From assembly GCF_030704685.1 (NCBI RefSeq), contig NZ_JAUZDX010000007.1, forward strand, positions 62,001 through 126,000: a stretch of DNA of 64,000 bases, written 5' to 3'. The position numbers and the translations under genes were made by a program. Under the pieces are notes generated by a model. It made no database searches and was not told the origin of the DNA. It worked only from the letters and a program-made list of their open reading frames with translations. Position 1 is the first letter of the stretch, and each line of letters starts with the position of its first letter. This document shows, piece after piece, positions 7,347 to 15,717 of this stretch. Origin of the DNA: Acidovorax sp. A1169. Its GTDB lineage: Bacteria; Pseudomonadota; Gammaproteobacteria; Burkholderiales; Burkholderiaceae_C.

Positions 7347-8687
7347 ATGAAAACCATCATCCTGGGCGCCGGCATCATCGGCATCAGCACCGCGTGGCAC
7401 CTATTGGAGCGCGGCCACGAGGTCGTCGTGGTCGACCGCCAGCCCGATGCCGCGTTGGAAACGAGTTTTGCCAATGCCGCGCAGATCTCGGTGAGCTACT
7501 GCGAGCCCTGGGCCAACCGGGAGGCGCCGCTCAAGGCGCTCAAGTGGATGTTCGACAAGGAGGCGCCGCTGCTGTTCCGCCCCCAGCTCGACTGGGAGCA
7601 ATGGCGCTGGGGCCTGAAGTTCCTGGCCCAGTGCAATGACAAGGCCTTCGAGCGCAATGTGCAGCAGATCGTGGCGCTGGGCGCCTACAGCCATGCCGCG
7701 CTCAAGGACCTGGTGGCCACCACCGGCATCGACTACAACCGGCTCGAACGCGGCATTGCCCACTTCTACACCGACCAAAAATCCTTCGACGATGCCGGCC
7801 ACGCGGTGGAGCTGATGCGCAAGCATGGTGTGCAGCGCCGCCTGGTGAGCAAGGAAGAGCTGCTGCAGATCGAGCCGGCCTTCAAGGCCTATGGCGATCA
7901 CATCACCGGCGGAACCTACACCAGCACCGATGAGAGCGGCGACGCCCGCGTCTTCACCCAGGCCCTGGCCAAACGCTGCGCCGAGCGCGGCGCGCAGTTC
8001 CTCTACGGCCACGACGTGCTGCGGCTGAACAAGATCGGTGACACCATCGACTCGGTGGCCGTCATGGCCCGCAGTGGTGCGAATGGCCTCAAAAAGGATT
8101 TCCTGCTCCAGGCCGATGCAGTGGTGGTGGCCTGCGGCTCCTACAGTGCGCCGCTGCTGCGCAGCGTGGGCGTGGACCTGCCGATCTACCCCGGCAAGGG
8201 CTACAGCGCCACCTTCCCGCTGCTGCGCCCCGAGGCCGCGCCCTCGGTCTCCACCATCGACGACGGCCGCAAGATCGCGATGAGCCGGCTGGGCAATGTG
8301 CTGCGCGTAGCCGGCACCATCGAGCTGGGCGGCTACGACCTGTCGCTCGACTCCCCGCTGGCCAAGGCACGCTGCCACATGCTGTCGCGCCGCATCGAGG
8401 AAATTTTGCCCGGCGTATGCGACACGCGCACGCCCGAGCAGGGCGGCAACCCGCAGTACTGGACCGGCCTGCGCCCCGCCACCCCGACCAACATCCCCTT
8501 CATCGGCCGCACCCGCGTGGGCAAGCTGTGGGTGAACGCCGGCCACGGCACCCTGGGCTGGACGCATGGCGCGGGCTCGGGCAAGGCGCTGGCCGAGCTG
8601 ATCAGCGGCGAGCAGCCGGCAATGCACTTCGGCTTCCTGGGCGAGCAGGCGGCGCGGCCGCGCAGCGCGACCCTCGCCACCTCCTGA
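7347..8687 (+). CDS. dadA: D-amino acid dehydrogenase, DadA-type flavoprotein
   Basis: The 446-residue protein opens with a Rossmann FAD-binding motif (MKTIILGAGIIGISTAWHL) and continues through a DAO-family fold, ending with TGLRPATPTNIPFIGRT and HGTLGWTHGAGSG, which are conserved in DadA. The enzyme oxidises D-amino acids to 2-oxo acids and ammonia at the inner membrane, passing electrons to the quinone pool. ATG 7347 is preferred over 7326 because the dinucleotide-binding strand begins at once. It is divergent from an ArgP-like regulator across about 128 bp. The usual partner, alanine racemase dadX, is not adjacent. Confidence 0.87.
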   Translation: MKTIILGAGIIGISTAWHLLERGHEVVVVDRQPDAALETSFANAAQISVSYCEPWANREAPLKALKWMFDKEAPLLFRPQLDWEQWRWGLKFLAQCNDKAFERNVQQIVALGAYSHAALKDLVATTGIDYNRLERGIAHFYTDQKSFDDAGHAVELMRKHGVQRRLVSKEELLQIEPAFKAYGDHITGGTYTSTDESGDARVFTQALAKRCAERGAQFLYGHDVLRLNKIGDTIDSVAVMARSGANGLKKDFLLQADAVVVACGSYSAPLLRSVGVDLPIYPGKGYSATFPLLRPEAAPSVSTIDDGRKIAMSRLGNVLRVAGTIELGGYDLSLDSPLAKARCHMLSRRIEEILPGVCDTRTPEQGGNPQYWTGLRPATPTNIPFIGRTRVGKLWVNAGHGTLGWTHGAGSGKALAELISGEQPAMHFGFLGEQAARPRSATLATS

Positions 8688-8726
8688 ACGCAGCGGGACC
8701 GGCTGCAGCAGCAGCGGCCGGCTTCC

Positions 8727-9785
8727 TCAAGGTCTGGGCTCGGGAGCCTGGGCCTCAGTCCAGTGCTCGCCCATCCAGCGCAGCAGGTCCTGCCACATGG
8801 AACGCACCTCGGCATCCGCTGGCATGTTCAACGCATGCGGCAGCTCGATGGTGACCACCGGCATGCCCCGATGCACGCCCCCGTAGTTGCCCAGCGAACC
8901 CGGGAAGATGCCCACCTGGTCCAGCCACAGGCGGCCCAGCCGCTCGGGCGGCGACAGCGGGCCATCGAAATCGAGCACGCCATAGGGCGCATGGATGCTC
9001 ACGATCAGGTGCGGCCGGAAGGCCGCCATCTGCGCGTGCAGAAACTGCGACTCGGGTTCGGACAGCGGTGACTTGCCGGGGAAGCGCCGAGGGTCGCGTT
9101 TGGTGCGCTTGTCCCAGTAGAGAGGCGCATCCTTCTCCCAGCCGGGGGTGGGGAAGTTGCGGTTCAGGTCCACGCCACGGCCATTGGTGCGCGTGGCCGG
9201 CTTGGCCAGCAGGCCATCGGGGTTGAGTACCGGGATGAAGCGCCAGTGCACCGGCCGCTGGGTCTGCTCGGCCAGGGCGATCCAGCGCAGGGCCAGCGCC
9301 GCAGCCGTGAGTTCATCGCCATGGATGGCGCCGGCAATCAACACGCGCAGCGGTGCATCGGCAGCACCCCGCACCACCGGCGCAGGCACGTCGCGCAAGA
9401 ACAGGGGCACGCCATGGGCCGACACGGAGCCGCTCGGCGTGAGCCGTGCCTCCTCGCACTGCGTGCGCGATACCGAAGGCAGCCGCGGCAGGAACAGCGC
9501 GCACGCCCCGGGTCCGCCGGGTTCTGCCACGGGGGCAGCCGCCACCACGGGCGCTGGCACTACAGCATCTGTCGCCGGCAGGCGGGCGGCATTCCGTGCT
9601 GCGGTGACCAGGGTAGTCTGTGCGGGCGTGGGCCGCTGGGCGCTCGCGCCACGCTCCACCCCGCTGCGTGGCGCCATCCACAGGCCCCCTGCGGCCAGGG
9701 CCACCAGCAAGGTACCCGCCAGCGCCGGGCCCCACCAGCCCGGTGCCTGCGACGCAACGCAAGAACCCGAACGGCCTTGTGTCAA
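8727..9785 (-). CDS. M14-family zinc carboxypeptidase, MpaA-like, membrane-anchored
   Basis: The catalytic domain has HGDE (zinc His and Glu), the substrate-binding NGRGVDLNRNFPTPGWE, SIHAP (third zinc ligand) and TIELPHA (catalytic Glu), in the order expected for M14 peptidases close to murein peptide amidase A. An N-terminal hydrophobic segment (PALAGTLLVALAAGGLWM) and an Ala/Pro-rich linker come first, implying export or anchoring in the periplasm. No ATG precedes that segment. A TTG at 9785, overlapping the stop of the upstream hydrolase as TTGA, is the most likely start and gives 352 residues. Role in peptidoglycan peptide recycling is inferred. Confidence 0.75.
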   Translation of the reverse strand: MTQGRSGSCVASQAPGWWGPALAGTLLVALAAGGLWMAPRSGVERGASAQRPTPAQTTLVTAARNAARLPATDAVVPAPVVAAAPVAEPGGPGACALFLPRLPSVSRTQCEEARLTPSGSVSAHGVPLFLRDVPAPVVRGAADAPLRVLIAGAIHGDELTAAALALRWIALAEQTQRPVHWRFIPVLNPDGLLAKPATRTNGRGVDLNRNFPTPGWEKDAPLYWDKRTKRDPRRFPGKSPLSEPESQFLHAQMAAFRPHLIVSIHAPYGVLDFDGPLSPPERLGRLWLDQVGIFPGSLGNYGGVHRGMPVVTIELPHALNMPADAEVRSMWQDLLRWMGEHWTEAQAPEPRP

Positions 9786-10564
9786 TGCAGAACCCGCGAG
9801 GAAGCCAGAAAATCCGCCAGCGCGCCATCGAACCCGTCGGGGTCTTCGAGCTGCGGCCAGTGGCCCGCATGCGGCAGGCTCAGGTGGCGCGAGTCGGGCA
9901 GCACATGGGCCAGGGCCTGCAGGGCGGCGGGCGGCGTGCAGCGGTCCTGCGCGCCACCGATGATCAGCGCCGGCATGTGCAGGCGGCCCAGCACGCCGGC
10001 ACTGCGGTCGAAGGTGGAGAGCGCCTGCAGCGCGCGCCGGTAAGAGCCCCTGTACACCTGCGACAAGGCATGGGTGGCCAGGCGCACGCCTTCGGGCAGC
10101 GCGCCGCTGCCGATGAACTGCGGCACCAGGGCCCGGGCCAGCGATTGCATATCGTCCTGCGCGGAATCGAGCGCCTTCAGGCGGGGCTCCACCCAGTCCG
10201 CCATGGCCTGCGCATCCAGCGCGGGGCCACCGGCGCACAGCACCAGGCGGCGCACCAGGGCGCTCTGGCGCACGGCCACTTCCAGCGCCACCATGGCGCC
10301 CATGCCATGTCCGACCAGCGTCACGGGGCCACACTGCAGCGCGTCGATCAGCGCCATGCAGCTTTCGGCAAGGCCCTTGAAGCCATAGGGTTCGATGGGG
10401 GCGCTGTTGCCATAGCCGGGCATGTCCCAGGCCACGGCCCGGTAGCCCAGGCTGGCCAGGGTTTCGACCTGGGGCGCGAAGGTCAGGTGGCCGCCATCGG
10501 CGTCGTGCAGCATGAGCACGGTATGCCCGCTGCCCAAAGTGGAGAAATGGGGGAGAAGTGCCAT
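9782..10564 (-). CDS. alpha/beta-fold hydrolase
   Basis: The 260-residue protein starts MALLPHFSTLGSGHTVLMLHD. The nucleophile lies in a GHGMG elbow (VTLVGHGMGAMVAL), so the usual serine is replaced by Gly in this reading; the acid (GGAQDRCTPP) and histidine (HAGHWPQLEDP) motifs are intact. This may be a non-catalytic or altered member of the family. The position of the elbow and the overall length are otherwise normal. It is followed, with a 4-bp overlap, by the M14 peptidase and is divergent from a flavin reductase gene. Confidence 0.78.
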   Translation of the reverse strand: MALLPHFSTLGSGHTVLMLHDADGGHLTFAPQVETLASLGYRAVAWDMPGYGNSAPIEPYGFKGLAESCMALIDALQCGPVTLVGHGMGAMVALEVAVRQSALVRRLVLCAGGPALDAQAMADWVEPRLKALDSAQDDMQSLARALVPQFIGSGALPEGVRLATHALSQVYRGSYRRALQALSTFDRSAGVLGRLHMPALIIGGAQDRCTPPAALQALAHVLPDSRHLSLPHAGHWPQLEDPDGFDGALADFLASSRVLH

Positions 10565-10745
10565 GGGTTTCCTGCTCAAAGCCCTGCCATGGCAAGGGCC
10601 GGTCCATGATAGCCGACGGCTTTTTAACCCTGGGCCGTGGTCGGGCCATCGTGCGCAGCTGTTGCACCGCTGTCCGGGAAGACGGTACGCAGGTGACACC
10701 GAACAGCGCCCCCGGCAGCAACAGGGCCGTGGCATGCAGCCCATA

Positions 10746-11306
10746 ATGACCCCCTGCCCTTTTTCGGCCCTGCGCCTGCCCTTTGTGAACCGCCCCCTGC
10801 CCCGCCCTGCCCTTGCCCGGCCCCCGAGCTTCTCCGCCCGCGAGTTCCGCGATGCGCTGGGCATGTTTGCCACCGGCGTCACCATCGTCACGGCGCGCAA
10901 CGAGGACGGCACGCTGGTGGGGCTCACCGCCAGCTCGTTCAACTCGGTCTCGCTGGACCCGCCGCTGGTGCTGTGGAGCCTGTCGCGCGGCGCCAGCACC
11001 ATGCCCACCTTTGCCAACGGCGCGCACTACGCGATCAACGTGCTGGCCGCAGACCAGAAGTCGCTGGCCGAGCGCTTTGCCACGCGCGGCATCGACCGCT
11101 GGGCGGGCGTGGAACACCATGCCGGCATCAACGGCGCGCCGGTGCTCGATGGCGCGGCCGCCAGTTTTGAATGCTTCAACCGCAGCCGCTATGAAGAGGG
11201 CGACCACCTGATCTTCGTCGGCGAGGTCGAGCGCTGCAGCCACCGCGCCGGCGTTCCGCCGCTGCTGTACCACGGCGGGCGCTTCTACACCGAGCACCCG
11301 CTGTGA
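10746..11306 (+). CDS. flavin reductase-like FMN-binding protein
   Basis: The 186-residue protein has the HpaC/flavin-reductase domain: FRDALGMFATGVTIVTARN, GLTASSFNSVSLDPPLVLWSL and HYAINVLAADQ. Such proteins reduce FMN/FAD with NAD(P)H, often to feed a two-component monooxygenase, none of which is adjacent. ATG 10746 gives a short variable N-terminus. The stop overlaps the GTG start of the next gene (GTGA), so the two are translationally coupled. Confidence 0.87.
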   Translation: MTPCPFSALRLPFVNRPLPRPALARPPSFSAREFRDALGMFATGVTIVTARNEDGTLVGLTASSFNSVSLDPPLVLWSLSRGASTMPTFANGAHYAINVLAADQKSLAERFATRGIDRWAGVEHHAGINGAPVLDGAAASFECFNRSRYEEGDHLIFVGEVERCSHRAGVPPLLYHGGRFYTEHPL

Positions 11307-11893
11307 CCTCTGGGGGTGTGCTGGTGCGGCAGGTGAACACCGGCAGCGCCCGGCGCATGAAGGCCGGCGAACGCAGCGTGCTCACGGCCATCGGCAAGGC
11401 ACCGGTCGCAGGCCCGGTGGCCGTGGGGCGGCTGGGCCTGGCGGGCGACGAACAAGCGGATCTGAACGTGCATGGCGGCCTGGATAAGGCGGTCTATGCC
11501 TACCCCAATGCACACTACGCCTTCTGGCAGGCACAGCGGCGCGAGCGCGGTGTGAGCCTGTTCGATGAGGACTTGCCGCCGGGCTTCATGGGCGAGAACC
11601 TCACCGTGGACGGGCCGCTGGAGACCGAGGTCTTCATCGGCGACGAACTGCACTTTCCCGATTGCGTACTGCGCGTGACGGCCCCGCGCGAGCCCTGCTT
11701 CAAGTTCAACGCCGTGATGGGCTTTGCCCAGGCCAGCCGCGCCATGGCGCTGGCAGGTTGCTGCGGCTACTACCTGGCGGTGGACGAGGCCGGCACCATC
11801 ACCGCCGGTCAGCGCGCCACGCTGGTGCCGGGTCGGCGCGCGCTGAGCATTGCCCAGGCCTTAGCCGCCAAGTTCGCGAAGCACACACGCTAA
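11303..11893 (+). CDS. MOSC-domain protein, YiiM-like
   Basis: The 196-residue protein begins with a GTG overlapping the upstream stop. It has the MOSC layout: GLAGDEQADLNVHGGLDKAVYAYP, GFMGENLTVDG and the conserved cysteine in VTAPREPCFKFN. MOSC proteins bind sulfur-carrying or molybdenum cofactors; YiiM-type members take part in detoxifying N-hydroxylated bases. Coupling to a flavin reductase is consistent with a small redox module, which is inference. Confidence 0.87.
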   Translation: MTSGGVLVRQVNTGSARRMKAGERSVLTAIGKAPVAGPVAVGRLGLAGDEQADLNVHGGLDKAVYAYPNAHYAFWQAQRRERGVSLFDEDLPPGFMGENLTVDGPLETEVFIGDELHFPDCVLRVTAPREPCFKFNAVMGFAQASRAMALAGCCGYYLAVDEAGTITAGQRATLVPGRRALSIAQALAAKFAKHTR

Positions 11894-11903
11894 CGCGGTC
11901 TGT

Positions 11904-14123
11904 TCAAAGCGGCGCAGCAGGCCTGTGCTGGGGCTCCACCCATTGCCGCGCCTGCTCCTGCAGCTGCGGGAAGACCTTGCCCACCAGCGCCAGCTGGGCC
12001 GCCATCAGGCTGTGCGTGGGCCCGGGGGCCGCAGGAACCCCGAACTCCTGCAGCACCTGCGCCACCGCAGGTGCCCTGGAGACTCTGACCCCCGTCTGCT
12101 GCTGCGCATGCGCCAGTTGCCCCGCCAGCTGCTGCAGCGATGCCAGCAGCTCACTGGCCATCTCCTGTGCCCTGGCGTCCACCGGCTCGGCCCCCTCCTG
12201 GCCGCGCTGCGCGCCCAGGGCCGAGAGGTAGTTGAGCTGGGTGTGCGACAGGCGCAGGAAGTTGGCCACCACTTGCACGTTGCCACGCACGCGGTGCGGC
12301 TCCTTGAGCATGGCGCTGTAGGAGTTGGACAGCGCGGCGTCGGCATTGTGCGCATTGCGCCGCGCCAGGCGGTAGTCCAGGTGGTCGCGCTTGCCGCTGT
12401 GGTACTGCGCCAGGATGGCGCGCAGGTACAGGGCCTGGGTCTGCAGCACCTGGGCCGCCAGCTGCGGCCACTGGCGCGACTGCCAGTGCGGCAGCACCAG
12501 CCAGGAAGCGGTGGCCGCGATCAGGCAACCGGCGGCGGTGTCCAGCAGCCGCGCCAGGATCACGCCCTGGGCCATGCCCATCTGGTGAAAACCGAGCAGC
12601 AGCAAGGTGGTGACCGCTGCCGTGGCCAGCACATAGCGGGTGTGGCGCGCGCCGAAGAACACCGCACCGGCGAACACCAGCAGCGCGGCCTGCACCAGCG
12701 CCCCCGGAAACAGCTGGATCGCCGCCCAGCCCAGGGCCAGGCCGATGGCCGTGCCCTTGGCGCGCTGCAGGAGCCGGGTCTGCGTGGCCGCGTACTGCGG
12801 CTGGCTCACGAAGACGATGGTCAGCAGGATCCAGTAGCCGTGCGGGTCGCTGGTAGCCTGCATGAGGGCAAAGCCCACCAGCAGCGACAGGGCCAGGCGC
12901 ACGCTGTGCCGCAGCCAGGGCGACTGCGCATGCAACTGGGCGCGCACCCGGCCCCAGGCATCGCGCAGGCTGCGCGGTTCACGGTCGAGCAGGGCATGGT
13001 CGGCGCTGCCCTGGGCGGCAGCATCGCCTGCCAGGGCGCCCGCAAACACCCCGGCCATGGCCGCCAGGTTGCTGCCCAGGGCGTGCAGCGAACGCAGGGG
13101 CCGGGCCATGGGGGCAGCCGCCGGCGTGCCGCCAGCGAGGTCGGCGGCAATGCCGTCCTGGTGCGCGATGGCGGCCTGCAGGTCCTCGATGGCGCGGGAG
13201 GTCATCCCCCCGTGCTGGGGCGGCGATTGCTGCTGGATCGCGAGCGAAAGCTTGAGCGATTGTTCGCCCAGCAGCGTGAGCACGCGCTGGCAGCGGTACA
13301 GCACGTCGCTGTGGAAGAACGCCGTGGCCAGCAGGTCGTAGTGCTCGTGCGAGGAGCTCACGCGCTCGTGCACGTCCTGCGCGGCCAGGTACTGGTGCAT
13401 GGCGGTCTGCAGCCAGGCGGGTGGCTGGCCACGGCCCATGCGGCTCATGAGGCTTTCCTTGGCGGCACTGAGGGCATCCACCACGCGCCCGTTGTGCAGG
13501 GCCAGCGCCATGCGCCGGCGCTCCAGGTCCACGTCGCGCACGGGCTCCAGCAGCAGGGCTTTCAGGCGCAGGTACTCGCCCAGCACCGCATACAGCCGGG
13601 CCAGGCGAAAGCGCACCGGCGCGCGCGGCATGGCCCCGGCCCAGGTCACCGAGACCAGGCCGTACCAGGCGGCACCGGCCAGCATGAGCGGCGCCGCCTG
13701 CGCTGCCCCGGCACGGCTGGTGTGGGCGGCCAGGGCCGCATAGATGAACAGAACCAGCGAGCCGAAGGCAATGGCGCGGTAGCGCTCACCGAGTGCCCCC
13801 AGCAGGGTGAACGCCAGGGCCGACAGCGCCAGCACCCCCATCAGCGCCCAGGGCCAGGCCACCGTGGCCCACACCGCCAGCGCCATGAGACCAAAGCAGC
13901 CCAGCGCCAGCAGCTGCGCGCGCAGGCGGCCACGCCAGCTGTCGTCGGTTTCGGTCAGGGCGCTGGCGATCACGCCCAGCAGCACCGGCATCAGCTCGGC
14001 CTGCCACCCGGTCCACCAGCCCCAGGCCAACACGGCCGCCAGCGCGGCAAAGGCGCGCGCCCCGCGCGTGACACCTTCGTGGTTGCGTGCGCGCTGCCAG
14101 CTGGATTTCCAGGATTCGTCCAC
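11904..14123 (-). CDS. FUSC-family inner-membrane protein, YccS-like
   Basis: The 739-residue protein has two blocks of transmembrane helices (about residues 25-165 and 405-520), each followed by a large cytoplasmic helical domain, as in the YccS/YhfK and aromatic-acid-efflux (FUSC) family. It starts MDESWKSSWQRARNHEG. The internal similarity of the two halves is usual in the family. It is probably an efflux-related permease with unknown substrate. A perfect palindrome lies just upstream of the start, and the gene appears monocistronic. Confidence 0.85.
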   Translation of the reverse strand: MDESWKSSWQRARNHEGVTRGARAFAALAAVLAWGWWTGWQAELMPVLLGVIASALTETDDSWRGRLRAQLLALGCFGLMALAVWATVAWPWALMGVLALSALAFTLLGALGERYRAIAFGSLVLFIYAALAAHTSRAGAAQAAPLMLAGAAWYGLVSVTWAGAMPRAPVRFRLARLYAVLGEYLRLKALLLEPVRDVDLERRRMALALHNGRVVDALSAAKESLMSRMGRGQPPAWLQTAMHQYLAAQDVHERVSSSHEHYDLLATAFFHSDVLYRCQRVLTLLGEQSLKLSLAIQQQSPPQHGGMTSRAIEDLQAAIAHQDGIAADLAGGTPAAAPMARPLRSLHALGSNLAAMAGVFAGALAGDAAAQGSADHALLDREPRSLRDAWGRVRAQLHAQSPWLRHSVRLALSLLVGFALMQATSDPHGYWILLTIVFVSQPQYAATQTRLLQRAKGTAIGLALGWAAIQLFPGALVQAALLVFAGAVFFGARHTRYVLATAAVTTLLLLGFHQMGMAQGVILARLLDTAAGCLIAATASWLVLPHWQSRQWPQLAAQVLQTQALYLRAILAQYHSGKRDHLDYRLARRNAHNADAALSNSYSAMLKEPHRVRGNVQVVANFLRLSHTQLNYLSALGAQRGQEGAEPVDARAQEMASELLASLQQLAGQLAHAQQQTGVRVSRAPAVAQVLQEFGVPAAPGPTHSLMAAQLALVGKVFPQLQEQARQWVEPQHRPAAPL

Positions 14124-14135
14124 GGGACTGCCTCA

Positions 14136-14155
14136 CATTAGGGATTACCCTAATG
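14136..14155. promoter_or_regulatory. CATTAGGG-ATTA-CCCTAATG palindrome upstream of the FUSC gene
   Basis: A perfect 8-4-8 inverted repeat ends 13 bp from the start codon at 14123. Its core GGGATTACCC resembles the GGGTTTACCC sites at 2342 and 2987 and GGGTAAACCC at 24155. Its position over the promoter/leader suits a repressor or response-regulator site. Confidence 0.55.
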
Positions 14156-14183
14156 TTAAGCAATAAACTGGCCAGAAGGCTGT

Positions 14184-14576
14184 TCAGGCCGCACCATGGC
14201 AGCAGACGCACAGCTTGTTGCCATCCGGGTCGCGGAAATACGCCCCGTAGTAGTTCGTGTGGTACTGCGGCCGCAGGCCAGGCAAGCCTTCACAGCTGCC
14301 GCCATGGCGCAATGCCAGGGCATGGACTTCGTCCACGGTGGTGCGGTCATCCGCCAGCAGCGCGTTCATGGCGCCATTGCCGGGGCTGGCAGCCTGCCCG
14401 TCGAACGGGCGGCCGATGAGGAACAGCGGGCGCGCCACGCCAGGCACCTGCCACCCGGCCCACGGCACCCCGGACTCGCAAAAGCGCTGCACCAGGCCCA
14501 GGCGCTCCAGCACCGGGCCATAGAAGGCCAGGGCGCGCCCGAAATCGTTCACGCCGATATGGACATGGGACAGCAT
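14184..14576 (-). CDS. VOC-family (glyoxalase/bleomycin-resistance fold) protein
   Basis: The 130-residue protein starts MLSHVHIGVNDFGRALAFYG and ends with YYGAYFRDPDGNKLCVCCH, the two beta-alpha-beta modules of a VOC domain. His near the N-terminus and the late FRDPDGN segment supply likely metal ligands. ATG 14576 sits about 8 bp after GGAGGT and is preferred to the GTG at 14585, which overlaps that site. Substrate unknown; it could be a lyase, dioxygenase or binding protein. Confidence 0.85.
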   Translation of the reverse strand: MLSHVHIGVNDFGRALAFYGPVLERLGLVQRFCESGVPWAGWQVPGVARPLFLIGRPFDGQAASPGNGAMNALLADDRTTVDEVHALALRHGGSCEGLPGLRPQYHTNYYGAYFRDPDGNKLCVCCHGAA

Positions 14577-14624
14577 GCCGATCACCTCCTCAAGAATGCT
14601 CGCCGCATGAAGCGGCGCGAAACC

Positions 14625-14891
14625 TCAACGGACGGTGTCCGGGAGTTCGATCTTGACTTCGAGCACTTCCAGGTTGTCCTGGCGTTCCAGGTGCACCTTG
14701 AGGTCTTCGGGGTTGATCTTCACGTACTTGGAGATCACCAACACCAGTTCGCGCTGCAGCGCGGGCAGGTAGTCGGGTTCGGAGGCGTTGCGGCCGTTGC
14801 GTTCGTGCGCCAGGATGATCTGCAGGCGTTCCTTGGCGACGCTGGCGGTCTTCTTCTTTTCGCCCAGCAGGAAGGAGAGAAACGATGCCAT
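14625..14891 (-). CDS. minE: cell division topological specificity factor MinE
   Basis: The 88-residue protein starts [24 protein letters not shown] and contains AHERNGR plus the dimerisation domain, matching MinE in sequence and length. It stimulates MinD ATPase and drives the pole-to-pole oscillation that restricts MinC to cell ends. It is the last gene of minC-minD-minE, 3 bp after minD. Confidence 0.97.
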   Translation of the reverse strand: MASFLSFLLGEKKKTASVAKERLQIILAHERNGRNASEPDYLPALQRELVLVISKYVKINPEDLKVHLERQDNLEVLEVKIELPDTVR

Positions 14892-14894
14892 GGC

Positions 14895-15713
14895 TTACTT
14901 GCTCCCGAACAGGCGTTTGAAGAAGCCCGGCTTCTCCGCGTCGATGAAGCGCAGGGGCTTGTCGGTCTGGCCGAGGAAACGGTCGATCACGTCCTTGTAG
15001 GCTTCCGAGACATCCGTGCCCTGGGCATGGATGGCGGGCGTGCCCTGGTTGGACGACTGCAGCACCACCTCGGACTCGGGGATCACACCGATCAGCTTGA
15101 TGCGCAGGATGTCCTGGATGTCCTCCAGCGAGAGCATCTGCCCGTCCTCGACACGGCTCGGGTTGTAGCGCGTGATGAGCAGGTGCTCCTTGATCGGCTC
15201 GCCGCCTTCGATGGCGCGTTTGGTCTTGCTGCCCAGCATGCCAAGGATGCGGTCGGAATCGCGCACCGAGGAGACCTCGGGGTTGGTGACCAGCAGGGCC
15301 TCGTCGGCAAAGTGCATGGCCATGAGCGCGCCGCTTTCGATGCCGGCGGGCGAGTCGCAGACGATGTACTCGAAGCCCATCTCGGCCAGGTCCTTAAGGA
15401 TCTTCTCCACGCCGTCCTGCTTGAGGGCGTCCTTGTCGCGCGTCTGGCTGGCGGCCAGCACGAACAGGTTCTCGCACTGCTTGTCCTTGATGAGGGCCTG
15501 GTTCAGGTTGGCCTCGCCCTGGATCACGTTGATGAGGTCGTACACCACGCGGCGCTCGCAGCCCATGATCAGGTCCAGGTTGCGCAGGCCGACGTCAAAG
15601 TCGATCACGGCAGTCTTGTGCCCGCGCATGGCGAGGCCGGAGGCAAAGCTGGCGCTGGTGGTGGTCTTGCCCACACCACCCTTGCCGGAGGTCACGACGA
15701 CGATTTTGGCCAT
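14895..15713 (-). CDS. minD: septum site-determining ATPase MinD
   Basis: The 272-residue protein starts MAKIVVVTSGKGGVGKTTTSA, the deviant Walker A of the ParA/MinD class. Other hallmarks are DFDVGLRNLD, CDSPAGIESGA and a C-terminal amphipathic membrane-targeting helix (PGFFKRLFGSK). It recruits MinC to the membrane in an ATP-dependent way. The start at 15713 gives the normal MinD length; an open frame extends upstream but overlaps minC. It lies 4 bp after minC and 3 bp before minE. Confidence 0.98.
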   Translation of the reverse strand: MAKIVVVTSGKGGVGKTTTSASFASGLAMRGHKTAVIDFDVGLRNLDLIMGCERRVVYDLINVIQGEANLNQALIKDKQCENLFVLAASQTRDKDALKQDGVEKILKDLAEMGFEYIVCDSPAGIESGALMAMHFADEALLVTNPEVSSVRDSDRILGMLGSKTKRAIEGGEPIKEHLLITRYNPSRVEDGQMLSLEDIQDILRIKLIGVIPESEVVLQSSNQGTPAIHAQGTDVSEAYKDVIDRFLGQTDKPLRFIDAEKPGFFKRLFGSK

Positions 15714-15717
15714 GGGT

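Noticed and set aside
8727..11297. An 856-codon open frame covering the M14 peptidase and everything upstream of it
   Set aside because: Only the last 352 codons have peptidase sequence; the rest runs antisense or out of frame through the hydrolase, flavin reductase and is a GC-rich shadow.
11925..14141. A 738-codon open frame opposite the FUSC gene
   Set aside because: It mirrors the FUSC gene almost exactly and its product is Gln/His/Arg/Gly-rich, as expected for the antisense of a GC-rich membrane-protein gene.
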